The notes: generated by a model not told the origin, from the letters alone. 34,292 nucleotides of DNA from Acidobacteria bacterium RIFCSPLOWO2_02_FULL_65_29 (GCA_001767435.1 MEKT01000171.1:1-34292); one strand, 5' to 3'. Shown: positions 14,726 to 24,169, numbered from the stretch's first letter. A program made the numbers and translations.

Positions 14726-17410
14726 ATGGAAGAAGAACAGCGCCTAGACGAGCCCACCGCCAACGGATGGAAGTTGTGGGGCCCGTACCTCAGCGATCGC
14801 CAATGGGGGACGGTGCGCGAGGATTATAGCCCAGGCGGAACGGCGTGGGAGGCCTTCAGCCATGACGTGGCCCGCAGTCGTGCCTACCGTTGGGGAGAAG
14901 ACGGGATCTTCGGGATCAGTGACCACAAGCAGACGCTCTGCTTCGCGCTTGCTGTGTGGAATGGGCGTGACCCGATTCTGAAAGAGCGGCTGTTCGGTCT
15001 GACCAACAGCGAAGGCAATCATGGAGAGGACGTCAAGGAACGCTACTACTACCTCGACGCCACACCGACACACTCGTACCTCAAAGCGCTCTACAAGTAC
15101 CCGCAGCGCGAGTATCCGTACGCGCAACTGGTCGAGGAAAACCGGCGGCGCGGCATGGACGTGCCCGAATACGAGCTGATCGACACCGGCGCGTTTGACG
15201 ACGATCGGTACTTCGACGTCGTGGTCGAGTACGCGAAGCGGTCTCCACACGACATCCTTATTCGCGTCACCGTTCACAACCGCGGCCCCGAGGCTTCCGA
15301 GATCCATGTCTTGCCACACTTGTGGTTTCGGAACACCTGGTCATGGGCCGATCCCGGTCTGAAACCGGAACTGGCGCTCGACAGCGATCGCGAGGCCGTC
15401 GTCGCTCAGAGCGGCGAGCTCGGCGCGTACAGGCTCTATCGCCAGGGCGACGCGCCGTGGCTCTTCACCGACAACGACACCAATCCTCGCCGGCTGTACG
15501 GCATCCATGCCGAGGGATTCTTCAAGGACGCCTTTCACGAATTCGTCGTGAATCGGCACGAAGGGGCAGTCAATCCGCAGCAGCGCGGCACGAAGGCCGC
15601 GGCCGACTACCGTCTCGACATCCCCGCAGGTGGACACGCCGTCGTCCGGCTTCGCCTGTCCGCGGCGGCGCACTCGAATCCATTCGCAGGCTTCGATGGC
15701 CTCGTCGAGCGCCGACGACAAGAGGCCGACGGATTCTACGAGCGGCTGCAGAAGGGGATGTCGGACGATCAGCGGCTGGTTCAACGACAAGCGCTGGCGG
15801 GGATGATCTGGAGCAAGCAGTTCTTCTACTACGACGTGCGCAAGTGGCTGAAGGGCGATCCCGCGCAGCCGCCTCCGCCGCCCGAGCGCAGGCGTGGACG
15901 CAATCACGAGTGGCTCCACCTGAACAACGCCGACGTCATCTCCATGCCGGACAAGTGGGAGTACCCCTGGTACGCGGCGTGGGACCTGGCGTTTCATACG
16001 ATCGCGCTGGCGCTGGTCGATTCCGGGTTCGCCAAGGAACAGCTCGTCCTGTTGACGCGCTCATGGTACCTGCACCCCAACGGGCAGCTTCCGGCGTACG
16101 AGTGGGCGTTTGGCGATGTGAATCCACCCGTGCACGGATGGGCCGCGTGGCGCGTCTTCCAGATCGATCGCCAGCGCCGGCGACGGACGCACCCGCACGA
16201 TCCCGGTGATCTCGCGTTCCTCGAGCGCGTGTTCCACAAGCTGATGCTCAACTTCACCTGGTGGGTGAACCGGAAGGACGCCGAGGGGCGCAACATCTTC
16301 CAAGGCGGCTTCCTGGGACTCGACAACATCGGCGTGTTCGATCGGAGCGCGCCGCTGCCGACGGGCGGGTACATCAACCAGTCCGACGGCACGAGCTGGA
16401 TGGCGATGTACTCCCTCAATCTGATGCGGATCGCGTTGGAGCTGGCCCAGCACGATCACGTTTACGAAGACATCGCCACCAAGTTCTTCCAACACTTCCT
16501 CCACATCGCCGAAGCGATGACGAGCATGAACGAAGGATTGGGTTTGTGGAACGACGAGGACGGCTTCTTCTACGACGTGCTCAACCTGCCGGACGGGCAG
16601 AAGTTCCCGCTCAAAGTGCGATCGATGGTCGGCCTCATTCCACTGTTCGCGGTGGAGACGCTGGAGCCGGAGCTCTGTGCGAAGGTGCCGATATTTACAG
16701 CGCGCCTCGACTATTTCCTCAAGAACCATCCCGAGCTCGCGGCACTGGTCTCCCGGTGGAATGAGCCGCGAAAGGGGGAACGCCGCCTGTTGTCCTTGCT
16801 GCGAGGCAGCCGTATGAAGAAGCTGCTGAAACGGATGCTCGACGAGACGGAGTTCCTGTCCGACTACGGAGTGCGGGCCATCTCGCGCTATCACCGTGAC
16901 CACCCGTACACGTTCGAGTGGAGCGGCCAACGGTTCTCGGTCGAGTACCAGCCCGGCGAGTCCGCGTCGGGACTCTTCGGCGGCAACTCGAACTGGCGTG
17001 GGCCGATCTGGATGCCCGTGAATTACCTCATCATCGAGTCGCTTCAGAAGTTTCACCACTACTACGGCGAGGACTTCAAGGTCGAGTGCCCGACGGGATC
17101 AGGGCGGTATCTCACGATCGACGAGGTGGCGAGCGAGCTCGCGGCGCGCTTGACGCGGCTGTTCCTGCGCAATGGCGAAGGCAAGCGCCCCGTGTTGGGA
17201 GACAACCCTCGCGTGCAGGATGATCCGCACTTCCGAGACTACCTGCTCTTTCACGAGTACTTCCACGGCGACACGGGCCGGGGCGTGGGCGCGTCGCACC
17301 AGACCGGGTGGACCGGGCTCGTGGCCAAGTTGCTGCAACCACGCCGACGCGAGGCGACAGTCGACAGTCGTCAACCCTCGGGCGACCGTCGCGTCGTTGT
17401 CGAGCCTTAG
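14726..17410 (+). CDS. GH63-family glycoside hydrolase
   Basis: 894 residues from ATG 14726. No signal peptide, so cytoplasmic. The size and motifs fit bacterial GH63 'glucosidase' proteins of about 880-900 residues: [20 protein letters not shown] near the start, [20 protein letters not shown], a beta-sandwich with [19 protein letters not shown], then the catalytic alpha/alpha barrel with [20 protein letters not shown] (about 408-427, WD as candidate acid), [20 protein letters not shown], and [17 protein letters not shown] (about 752-768). Relatives hydrolyse glucosyl- or mannosylglycerate or glucosides. Its stop codon lies in the left arm of the palindrome at 17408, and a second carbohydrate enzyme follows at 17600. 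Confidence 0.88.
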   Translation: MEEEQRLDEPTANGWKLWGPYLSDRQWGTVREDYSPGGTAWEAFSHDVARSRAYRWGEDGIFGISDHKQTLCFALAVWNGRDPILKERLFGLTNSEGNHGEDVKERYYYLDATPTHSYLKALYKYPQREYPYAQLVEENRRRGMDVPEYELIDTGAFDDDRYFDVVVEYAKRSPHDILIRVTVHNRGPEASEIHVLPHLWFRNTWSWADPGLKPELALDSDREAVVAQSGELGAYRLYRQGDAPWLFTDNDTNPRRLYGIHAEGFFKDAFHEFVVNRHEGAVNPQQRGTKAAADYRLDIPAGGHAVVRLRLSAAAHSNPFAGFDGLVERRRQEADGFYERLQKGMSDDQRLVQRQALAGMIWSKQFFYYDVRKWLKGDPAQPPPPPERRRGRNHEWLHLNNADVISMPDKWEYPWYAAWDLAFHTIALALVDSGFAKEQLVLLTRSWYLHPNGQLPAYEWAFGDVNPPVHGWAAWRVFQIDRQRRRRTHPHDPGDLAFLERVFHKLMLNFTWWVNRKDAEGRNIFQGGFLGLDNIGVFDRSAPLPTGGYINQSDGTSWMAMYSLNLMRIALELAQHDHVYEDIATKFFQHFLHIAEAMTSMNEGLGLWNDEDGFFYDVLNLPDGQKFPLKVRSMVGLIPLFAVETLEPELCAKVPIFTARLDYFLKNHPELAALVSRWNEPRKGERRLLSLLRGSRMKKLLKRMLDETEFLSDYGVRAISRYHRDHPYTFEWSGQRFSVEYQPGESASGLFGGNSNWRGPIWMPVNYLIIESLQKFHHYYGEDFKVECPTGSGRYLTIDEVASELAARLTRLFLRNGEGKRPVLGDNPRVQDDPHFRDYLLFHEYFHGDTGRGVGASHQTGWTGLVAKLLQPRRREATVDSRQPSGDRRVVVEP

Positions 17411-17572
17411 CAGCCCGTGGTGAAAGTCTGGCGTCGCACCGAGACGGGCGAGGCGCCTCGCCGGCAAGGCGCGACGAGTGAGAATATCGGGAATATTTGA
17501 GCGAGGAGCAACGCAGCCGGCGAGGATGCATCGCCCGTCGAAGGCAGCCAGACTTCTACCACGGGCTGTTAG
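17408..17572. repeat. Long imperfect palindrome between the two carbohydrate-enzyme genes
   Basis: The left arm (17408-17432) and right arm (17547-17572) are inverted near-copies around AGCCCGTGGT and AGTCTGGC. Pairing continues inward: GACGGGCGA opposite TCGCCCGTC, CCTCGCCGGC opposite GCCGGCGAGG, and an AATAT/ATATT centre. The whole 165 bases could fold into one long hairpin. The left arm contains the GH63 stop codon. A 25-base copy of the left arm with two differences lies at 32818-32842. This is the shape of a MITE or large REP-like element; no transposase or target-site duplication is seen. Confidence 0.75.
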
Positions 17573-17599
17573 CCGGAGCGTCGCGATGCCGGAGACCTT

Positions 17600-19600
17600 G
17601 TGAACATTGACGACCGGACGGAATGGCTCGAGGCGGACGGCCTGGGCGGGTTTGCCTCCGGCACGATTTCCGGCATCAGGACGCGTCGTTATCACGCGCT
17701 GCTGTTGCCGGCAACAACACCACCGACGGGCCGGGTCGTCCTCGCGAACGGTTTCGACGCCTGCGTGGACACGCCAGACGGTTCGTTCGCGTTGTCGACG
17801 CAGCGGTACGCGCCGGACGTCCTTCACCCTGATGGCGCCGCGCACATCAATCAGTTCACCCCCGACCCTTGGCCGACCTGGGAATTCCAGCTGCCCGACG
17901 GCACTCGCGTCATTCAAGAGATCTTCGTTCAGCACGGCACAGGAGCAGCGGTCGTTGTCTGGACGCTGGCTCGTCGAAAGGGTCCGGTGGTGTTGCGCGT
18001 CAGGCCCTTCCTGTCGGGTCGCGACTATCACTCCCTGCACCACGAGAACAGGGCGTTTCGGTTCACTGCGAGTCATCGCGAGGGCGTCGTGACCTTCAGC
18101 ACGTACGACGGGCTGCCATGCATTGTCGCGCTGTCGAATGGCGACTACCGGCATGCTCCGGAGTGGTACCAGCAGTTTCTGTACGCCGCGGAACGCGAGC
18201 GCGGCCTCGACGACATCGAAGATCTGGCGTCTCCCGGCGAGTTCAGCTGGCGGCTGTCAGGGCCCGGCGAGCAGGCCGTGTGGGTCCTTCGAGTCGGCGC
18301 GGCCGATGAACACGAAGCGCTGACGGCTGATGAAGTGGTCACCCGTGTCTCCGGAGCCCGTGCGACCGAACGGCGTCGGCGCGAAGCATTTCCCACTCCG
18401 CTCGACCGCGCCGCGGACGCGTACCTGGTCCGGCGCCGGTCAGGTCAGACCATTGTCGCCGGATACCCGTGGTTTACCGACTGGGGGCGAGACACCTTCA
18501 TTGCCATGCGTGGCCTGTGCCTCGCGACCGGACGGGTGGCCGAAGCGCGGAACATCCTGCTCGAATGGGCCGGCACCGTTTCGGAGGGCATGCTGCCCAA
18601 CCGTTTCGCGGATCGTGGTGAAGCGCCGGAGTTCAACGCGGTTGACGCGTCACTCTGGTACGTCATCGCGGCGCACGAGCTGCTGGCGCTCGTCCCGAAA
18701 CGATCGAATCTGCTCACCTCGGCGCAACGACGTATACTCGAGACCGCCATCACCGAGATCGTTCACGGATACGCGCGCGGCACGCGATTCGGGATTCGCA
18801 TGGACGGGGATGGACTGCTGGCCGCCGGTGTGCCTGGCGTGCAGCTCACCTGGATGGACGCACGGGTCGGCGATCGCGTGATCACCCCACGGATCGGCAA
18901 GCCGGTCGAGATCCAGGCGCTGTGGTTGAACGCGTTGGATGTTGTCTCCCGGGTCTCCCGGGCCTCGCGGCTGGAGCCGACGTGGCGAGACGTGTTCGAT
19001 CGAGGCCGGGCCGCCTTCCTCGAGCGTTTCTGGAATGAGAACCTCGGGCGTCTCGCCGATGTCGTTGACGTCGATCATGTGCCGGGCACGCGCGACGACA
19101 CGTTCCGGCCGAATCAGATTCTCGCGGTTGGAGGGCTTCCTATCGCGATCGTAGACGCTGGACGGGGTCGCCGAATCGTCGACGCCATTGAAGAGCACCT
19201 CGTGACACCGGTTGGATTGCGGTCTCTGGCGCCGGGCGAGCACGGGTACGCGCCGCGGTACGAAGGCGATTCGTCGGCTCGAGACGCGGTGTACCATCAA
19301 GGCACCGTCTGGCCGTGGCTGATCGGGCCGTTCGTCGAGGCCTGGGTTCGTGTGCGTGGCAATACGAACGCTGCGCGGCGTGAGGCGCGGGCCCGGTTTG
19401 TCGAGCCGTTGCTCGCACACCTTCAAACCGCCGGCCTCGGCCACGTATCGGAGATCGCCGATGCCGAGCCACCATTCACGCCGAAAGGCTGTCCGTTTCA
19501 GGCGTGGTCGCTTGGCGAGCTGCTGCGCCTGGATCGGATGGTCTTGATTGAGCAGAAGCGGACAACGCGACTCCGCGCCGTCGTCCAGGAATCGGGATGA
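17600..19600 (+). CDS. Glycogen debranching enzyme-type amylo-alpha-1,6-glucosidase (GH133)
   Basis: 666 residues from GTG 17600, with GGAG five bases upstream. N-terminal domain: EWLEADGLGGFASGTISGIR-TRRYHALLLPA (8-38), the hallmark of bacterial GDE proteins. The catalytic alpha/alpha barrel has GYPWFTDWGRDTFIAMRGLC (about 287-306), LPNRFADRGEAPEFNAVDAS-LWYV, and EAPEFNAVDA for substrate binding, then LRSLAPGEHGYAPRY and AVYHQGTVWPWLIGPF near the end. These enzymes release the alpha-1,6-linked glucose at glycogen branch points in the cytoplasm. It follows the GH63 gene after 190 bases that hold the palindrome, so the two may or may not share a transcript. Full length. Confidence 0.9.
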   Translation: MNIDDRTEWLEADGLGGFASGTISGIRTRRYHALLLPATTPPTGRVVLANGFDACVDTPDGSFALSTQRYAPDVLHPDGAAHINQFTPDPWPTWEFQLPDGTRVIQEIFVQHGTGAAVVVWTLARRKGPVVLRVRPFLSGRDYHSLHHENRAFRFTASHREGVVTFSTYDGLPCIVALSNGDYRHAPEWYQQFLYAAERERGLDDIEDLASPGEFSWRLSGPGEQAVWVLRVGAADEHEALTADEVVTRVSGARATERRRREAFPTPLDRAADAYLVRRRSGQTIVAGYPWFTDWGRDTFIAMRGLCLATGRVAEARNILLEWAGTVSEGMLPNRFADRGEAPEFNAVDASLWYVIAAHELLALVPKRSNLLTSAQRRILETAITEIVHGYARGTRFGIRMDGDGLLAAGVPGVQLTWMDARVGDRVITPRIGKPVEIQALWLNALDVVSRVSRASRLEPTWRDVFDRGRAAFLERFWNENLGRLADVVDVDHVPGTRDDTFRPNQILAVGGLPIAIVDAGRGRRIVDAIEEHLVTPVGLRSLAPGEHGYAPRYEGDSSARDAVYHQGTVWPWLIGPFVEAWVRVRGNTNAARREARARFVEPLLAHLQTAGLGHVSEIADAEPPFTPKGCPFQAWSLGELLRLDRMVLIEQKRTTRLRAVVQESG

Positions 19601-19659
19601 ACCACGCGCCCAGCCGACGCGGCGGGCTCGCGACGGCGCTGTTCGAGGTCAGTTCGCAA

Positions 19660-19687
19660 TTGACAAGCCGCCGGCCGCAGTCATAAT
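19660..19687 (+). promoter_or_regulatory. Sigma-70 promoter of the NDH-2/Crp operon
   Basis: TTGACA (19660-19665), a 16-base spacer and CATAAT (19682-19687) match the vegetative consensus in 11 of 12 positions. Transcription would start near 19694, leaving about 130 bases of untranslated leader before ATG 19823. The intergenic stretch 19601-19822 contains no gene. Confidence 0.65.
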
Positions 19688-19822
19688 CGGCGCGTGACAA
19701 GGGGACTGCGCTGCCGCTCCCGCGTCCGAGGGGTTCGGTGAACCCGGCGCCCATCACGGCGATGGCGCCGCGGTGGACGACGTGATCCGGCAGATGCGGC
19801 AGGCGACGAGGAGCACGGGCAG

Positions 19823-21487
19823 ATGGGCGATCGCAAGAGGGTAGTGATTCTCGGCGGCGGGTTCGCCGGCGTGTACACGGCGATAGCGTTGGAGAAGGCC
19901 ATCGGCCGCGACAGCGACGTCGAAGTGGTGCTCGTCAGCCGCGAGAACTACCTGGTGTTCCAGCCCATGCTGCCCGAGGTGATCTCGGGCAGCATCGGCA
20001 TCACGGACGTCGTCAGTCCCATTCGCAGGCTGGTCAAGCGCACCCAGCTTCACATGCGCGATGTGGAGGCGATCGACCTCGAACGAAAGGTGGTCGTCGC
20101 CAACCCCGGGTTCCGCCCGCAGCCGCACCTCATTCGGTACGACCACCTGGTGCTGGCCCTCGGCAGCGTCACGGATTTCCGCGGCATGCGCGGGCTGGCC
20201 GAGCACGCGTTCCCGTTCAAGAACCTGGTCGATGCCCTCGCGTTGCGTAACCACGCGATCCGGGCGATCCGTGAAAGCGCCATCGAGTCGGATCCGGCAT
20301 TCCGGCGCGAGCTTCTGACGTTCGTGGTGGCCGGCGGCGGATTCTCGGGCGTCGAGGCGGTTGCCGAACTGAACGACTTCGTGCGCGGGCTGGCGCGCTC
20401 GTTCCCCACGATCGATCCGAAAGAGATCCGGGTCGTGCTGCTGCACGCGGGCGACCGCATCCTCCCCGAAATGGCGCCGAATCTCGCCCTGTTTGCGCAG
20501 AAGATTCTCGCCAGGCGCGGCGTCGAGATCCGCTTCAACGCGCGGCTGGAAGCGGCCACCAGCGGCGCGGCGGTGCTCAAAGGTGGCGAGCGCATCGCCA
20601 CGCACACGCTCGTCTCGACCGTGCCCGCGTTTCCGCACCCGCTGCTCGAAGCGTTGCCGCTGCCCAAGGGGCGAGGCGGCAGGCTCAAGGCCACAGCCGA
20701 GATGCAGGTCGAGGGCACGACGGACGTGTGGGCGCTGGGCGACTGCGCCCTCGTCCCGATGATCAACGGCGAGCTGGCGCCGCCGACGGCGCAGCACGCG
20801 ATTCGGCAGGCGGCCGTGGCCGCGCACAACATCGTCGCCACACTTCGCGGCGGCCCACGCCGCACCTTTACCTTCACGGGCCTTGGCAAGATGGGCGCCC
20901 TCGGCCATCGTTCGGCGGTGGCCGAGGTGTTCGGCATCAAGATTTCGGGTCTGCTCGCCTGGTTCATGTGGCGGACCATCTACCTCTTCAAGATGCCCGG
21001 CTGGGGACGCCGTGTGAAGGTCGCGTCGGCCTGGGCGCTCGACCTCGTGCTCCCGCCCGACATCGTGGAGTTGCGCTTCGGCGCTTCGCGCGGCATGTCC
21101 CAGGAGCACTTCGAACCCGGCGAGGACGTCTTCCACGAGGGCGACGTCGGCGATCGTATTTACCACGTCCTCACAGGTCAGGCCGAAGTGCTGCGGCAGC
21201 GCAATGGCGCCGACGAGCTCGTCGCGCTTCTCGGCCCCGGCGACTGGTTCGGCGAAGGGGCACTGCTGAACGAGACGACGCGCGGCGCGACGGTTCGCTG
21301 CCGGCTGGACCTCGACGTGCTGTCGCTGCCGAAGAAGGAGTTCGCGGTGCTCGCAGCGAGCCTGCCGGACGTGCGCAGGAGCTTCGATCAGATCCTGGAG
21401 AAGCGGGGTCTGAACAAGGACGGCTGGCCGCGACCGGTTCCGAACCCGCTGGCGGGCGCTCCTGCAGGGGGCGCGCCTTCGGGGTAA
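19823..21487 (+). CDS. Type II NADH dehydrogenase-like flavoprotein fused to a cyclic-nucleotide-binding domain
   Basis: 554 residues from ATG 19823. Residues 1-400 are NDH-2-like: FAD site VVILGGGFAGVYTAIALE (7-24), NYLVFQPMLPEVISGSI, an ALGS segment near 111, the NAD site FVVAGGGFSGVEAVAEL (about 168-184) and DVWALGDCALVP (about 302-313). NDH-2 moves electrons from NADH to quinone at the inner face of the membrane without pumping protons. A membrane-anchoring stretch, ISGLLAWFMWRTIYLFKMPG, lies near 373-392. Residues about 428-540 add a CNB domain: FEPGEDVFHEGDVGDRIYHV, GDWFGEGALLNETTRGATVR, with G-E and R of the phosphate cassette. A fused sensor on NDH-2 is unusual. The next gene is a Crp/Fnr regulator with the same fold. 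Confidence 0.9.
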   Translation: MGDRKRVVILGGGFAGVYTAIALEKAIGRDSDVEVVLVSRENYLVFQPMLPEVISGSIGITDVVSPIRRLVKRTQLHMRDVEAIDLERKVVVANPGFRPQPHLIRYDHLVLALGSVTDFRGMRGLAEHAFPFKNLVDALALRNHAIRAIRESAIESDPAFRRELLTFVVAGGGFSGVEAVAELNDFVRGLARSFPTIDPKEIRVVLLHAGDRILPEMAPNLALFAQKILARRGVEIRFNARLEAATSGAAVLKGGERIATHTLVSTVPAFPHPLLEALPLPKGRGGRLKATAEMQVEGTTDVWALGDCALVPMINGELAPPTAQHAIRQAAVAAHNIVATLRGGPRRTFTFTGLGKMGALGHRSAVAEVFGIKISGLLAWFMWRTIYLFKMPGWGRRVKVASAWALDLVLPPDIVELRFGASRGMSQEHFEPGEDVFHEGDVGDRIYHVLTGQAEVLRQRNGADELVALLGPGDWFGEGALLNETTRGATVRCRLDLDVLSLPKKEFAVLAASLPDVRRSFDQILEKRGLNKDGWPRPVPNPLAGAPAGGAPSG

Positions 21488-21515
21488 ATCGCGGATGTGA
21501 GCGCGAACGAGGGCC

Positions 21516-22268
21516 TTGCGCCCCGCGCGCTCTCGTGCAAGACTGTGCTCCCCGAATCGGGTCAAGGAGGCTGCCATCTCCGAACTTGCGAACGTTTCTG
21601 TGTTCGAACGCCTCGACAAGAACGAGCTCGATCAGCTCGAGGCGCTCACAGAGAAAAAACGCTATCCTGCAAACACGACGATCTTCTTCCAGGATGATCC
21701 GGCCGACGCGCTGTACATCCTGCTGTCCGGTTCGGCCAAGGTCTTCCAGACCTCCGAGGACGGCAAGGATCGGATCCTCCGGATTCTGAAGCGCGGCAAC
21801 GCGTTCGGCGAGCTCGCCATGATCGAGGGGAAGTCGCGCTTCGTCAGCGTGCAGACGCTCGAAGAGTGCGAGATGCTGAGGCTCGCGCGCAAGGATTTCG
21901 TCGCGTTCGCCGACAAGCACACCTGGGTGCTCTGGACGCTGCTCTCGGCGTTCGCGGAGCGGATCCGGCGCAAGAACGAGGACGTGCTGGACCTCGCATT
22001 TCGCGACGTCCCCTACCGTCTCCTGCACGTGCTGTCCGAGCTCGTCGAGCAGCACGGCGAGTCGGGGCCGGACGGCTGCCGGATCACGTCGCAGCTTTCG
22101 GCGCGCGATCTGGCGTCGATGGTCGGCTCCAACAGCGAGACCGTCGGCCGCCTGCTCGATCGTTTTGAGACCGACGGGCTGTTGAAGCGCGCAGGCGGGC
22201 ACTGGGTCGTGCCTGACCCCAAGGCGCTCCTCCGGGCCTTCGAGTACACCGCGCAGCAGGACGTCTGA
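21516..22268 (+). CDS. Crp/Fnr-family transcription regulator
   Basis: Effector domain: VFERLDKNELDQLEALTEKK, then FFQDDPADALYILLSGSAKV, GNAFGELAMIEGKSRFVSVQ; the GEL and R-F-S pattern resembles a phosphate-binding cassette. A long helix leads to the winged HTH, QLSARDLASMVGSNSETVGR-LLDRFETDGLL, then GGHWVVPDPKAL. No Cys cluster for an iron-sulphur sensor is visible. The start is uncertain: TTG 21516 is the first usual codon in frame, but a perfect AAGGAGG (21564-21570) sits five bases before ATC 21576, exactly where the family begins (ISELANV), so an ATC start is a real option. Twenty-nine bases separate it from the NDH-2 gene; the DoxX-like gene starts one base after its stop. It probably controls this operon. 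Confidence 0.88.
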   Translation: MRPARSRARLCSPNRVKEAAISELANVSVFERLDKNELDQLEALTEKKRYPANTTIFFQDDPADALYILLSGSAKVFQTSEDGKDRILRILKRGNAFGELAMIEGKSRFVSVQTLEECEMLRLARKDFVAFADKHTWVLWTLLSAFAERIRRKNEDVLDLAFRDVPYRLLHVLSELVEQHGESGPDGCRITSQLSARDLASMVGSNSETVGRLLDRFETDGLLKRAGGHWVVPDPKALLRAFEYTAQQDV

Positions 22269-22269
22269 C

Positions 22270-23490
22270 ATGAAGGCGCGACTCCGCCTCGGCCTCGGCG
22301 TTGGCCTTGGACCGCTGATGCTCCCGGCTGCGGCGGCCGCCCACGAGCGCTTCGTCAAGCACGAACTGAAGCAGCACCTCCAGGACGGGTTCTTCCAGCA
22401 ACAAGCCGGCAAGCCCTTCGGGATGGATCCCAACATGATCCAGGTCGGGCTGCTCGTCACGCTCGTGCTTGCGGCGTTCTTCGTCTTCTTCTTCTTGCGG
22501 GAGGGCCTGGACGAGTTCATCCGCTACAAGATCCTGGCGCCGCTGCGCGGCGCCGTCCAGCGGACAGTCCACAACGTGGCCTGCTTCGTGATGGACAAGC
22601 CAGTGCGGTCCAAGTGGTTCTACGCGGCGGGCGAGTGGTCGGTGATCATGTTCCTGCGCAGCCCCGCGCTGGTCCTGATGTACTCCGCGACCAATGATTC
22701 GCTGGTGATGCCCAGCTATCCGCTCGAGCCCTCCTCGGCGGTCATCTTTAAATTCATCCAAGTCCTGCTCGCGATTCTGATCCTGACCCAGACCCTGCTG
22801 CCCTTGTGCGGAGCGCTCGTGATCGGCACGTGGTTCTACACGTTCCGCTGGGGTCCGTTCGTCGCCATCGACGCGATTCCGATCGTGACCGCCGGCATTC
22901 TGTACGCCATGTCGCCCTGGCAGTCCCACAAGCTGGCGATCACGCGGCTGAACGCCCAGCAGACCCGCGTGATTCGCTTCGTGTTCGGGCTCGGGTTCGT
23001 CGCGCTGGGCTGGGCGAAGATCTACAACCACGACCTGACGGTCGGCGTCGCCGACAATTACCCGTGGATCATGAACGACCCGATGGTCGGTTTCTTCAAG
23101 ATGGGCACCGACCCGGCTTTTCAGCGCGAGACCTGGGTGCTGTCGTTCGCGCTAGCCGAGGTGATGAGCGGCTTCATGATCATGATGGGGATCTTCACGC
23201 GGCTGTGGGGGACCATCATGATCGTCATGTTCACCAAGCTGACGCTGGTGGACTTCGGCTGGGACGAGATCCCGCACATCTACCCCATCGGCGCCGCGCT
23301 CGCCGTGGTCACGTCGAACCACCTGCACTCGGAGTTCGGCCTGGTTGAGAAGATCGAGCGCGCGCTCAGATCCGACGCTCCCGCCAAGCGCTTCACGCTT
23401 GTCGCCGTGAGTGCGACGGTGATCGCGTTTCTGGCCGTGATGCCGGTCCTCTATTTCCTCACGTTCACCAATCGATCGTTGCTGCGATGA
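22270..23490 (+). CDS. DoxX-like integral membrane protein
   Basis: 406 residues from ATG 22270, directly after the regulator's stop. An N-terminal signal or anchor (LGLGVGLGPLMLPAAAAAHE) is followed by about six or seven transmembrane segments: VGLLVTLVLAAFFVFFFL, FIQVLLAILILTQTLLPLCG-ALVIGTWFY, AIDAIPIVTAGILYAM, RFVFGLGFVALGWAKIYNHD, LAEVMSGFMIMMGIFTRLWG-TIMIVMFTKL, and VAVSATVIAFLAVMPVLYFL. The late part (GWAKIYNHD, GIFTRL, F-x-PHIYPIGAALAV) fits DoxX/DoxD-type proteins, linked to quinone-coupled redox work or thiosulphate oxidation in some organisms. His residues facing the outside (HERFVKHELKQH, HLHSEF) may bind metal or haem. Position between a quinone-linked dehydrogenase and an exported CxxC protein supports a respiratory role. 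Confidence 0.82.
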   Translation: MKARLRLGLGVGLGPLMLPAAAAAHERFVKHELKQHLQDGFFQQQAGKPFGMDPNMIQVGLLVTLVLAAFFVFFFLREGLDEFIRYKILAPLRGAVQRTVHNVACFVMDKPVRSKWFYAAGEWSVIMFLRSPALVLMYSATNDSLVMPSYPLEPSSAVIFKFIQVLLAILILTQTLLPLCGALVIGTWFYTFRWGPFVAIDAIPIVTAGILYAMSPWQSHKLAITRLNAQQTRVIRFVFGLGFVALGWAKIYNHDLTVGVADNYPWIMNDPMVGFFKMGTDPAFQRETWVLSFALAEVMSGFMIMMGIFTRLWGTIMIVMFTKLTLVDFGWDEIPHIYPIGAALAVVTSNHLHSEFGLVEKIERALRSDAPAKRFTLVAVSATVIAFLAVMPVLYFLTFTNRSLLR

Positions 23491-24155
23491 TTAGCAAAAT
23501 CCGACTTGCCACGACCACTCAGGTAGTCGCCATGTCGATCGCGTGGCTGGGGGTCTGCCTGGGCATCGACTACACCTTCAACCCCCAGCTCTGGGCGCGT
23601 GCCGTCGAGGCGCCATCGAGCTCGGTGCCGCTGTCGCTGCACTTCCACCACCTCCGCTGCACGGGGTGCACCGACGAGATCAAGAAAGCGCTGGGCACGC
23701 TGCCCTGGCTGAAGGATGCACCGATGTCGGTGCGCGTGAGCGGCCAGGACACGACAGCGGGCAACTACGCCGGGTGGCTGGATATTTCAGTGCAGGAGAT
23801 TTCGCAGATCGACTTCATCGCGCTCGACCAGGCGCTCCGCAACGAGGGCTTCGTGGCGGCGCAAATCGAGTTCGGCGGCCTCCGTCACTTCCGTCTCGAA
23901 GGGAAGGCCCGCCACTTGTGCAGCGCCACGGGCCAGGAGGGCTGCGAGCCGCTGCCCGATGTGGGAACGGTGCGACGGGGCGAACGACTGCGCTGGTTGG
24001 ACAGCATGACCACCGACGCCACGGGATCGACGGTCATCTTCCACGTCCGCTATCAGCAGCCGAACGAGCGTATCGACGTGAAAGAGCTTTTCGCAGCGAT
24101 GGACGATTATGGGATGCTTCCGTACACGCTGCACGTGATCGCCGCCGCCGAGTAG
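23487..24155 (+). CDS. Membrane-anchored protein with HMA-like CxxC domain
   Basis: 222 residues; ATG 23487 overlaps the DoxX-like stop (ATGA), so the two are translationally coupled. Residues 10-30 (TTQVVAMSIAWLGVCLGIDY) are an uncleaved signal or anchor. Then comes LHFHHLRCTGCTDEIKKALG, with C58 and C61, close to the MxCxxC motif of HMA metal-carrier folds, though the Met is replaced. A second copy of the same fold may lie at about 160-215 (STVIFHVRYQQPNERIDVKE), without the Cys pair. A further pair, C at LCSATGQEGCE, could form a disulfide. It is likely periplasmic and may bind a metal or a thiol partner of the DoxX-like protein. No named family recognised. Confidence 0.78.
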   Translation: MISKIRLATTTQVVAMSIAWLGVCLGIDYTFNPQLWARAVEAPSSSVPLSLHFHHLRCTGCTDEIKKALGTLPWLKDAPMSVRVSGQDTTAGNYAGWLDISVQEISQIDFIALDQALRNEGFVAAQIEFGGLRHFRLEGKARHLCSATGQEGCEPLPDVGTVRRGERLRWLDSMTTDATGSTVIFHVRYQQPNERIDVKELFAAMDDYGMLPYTLHVIAAAE

Positions 24156-24169
24156 CGCCGCCGCTTGTT

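Noticed and set aside
19754-21619. 621-codon frame antisense to the NDH-2 gene
   Set aside because: High-GC shadow of a strongly coded gene; no motif found in its translation.
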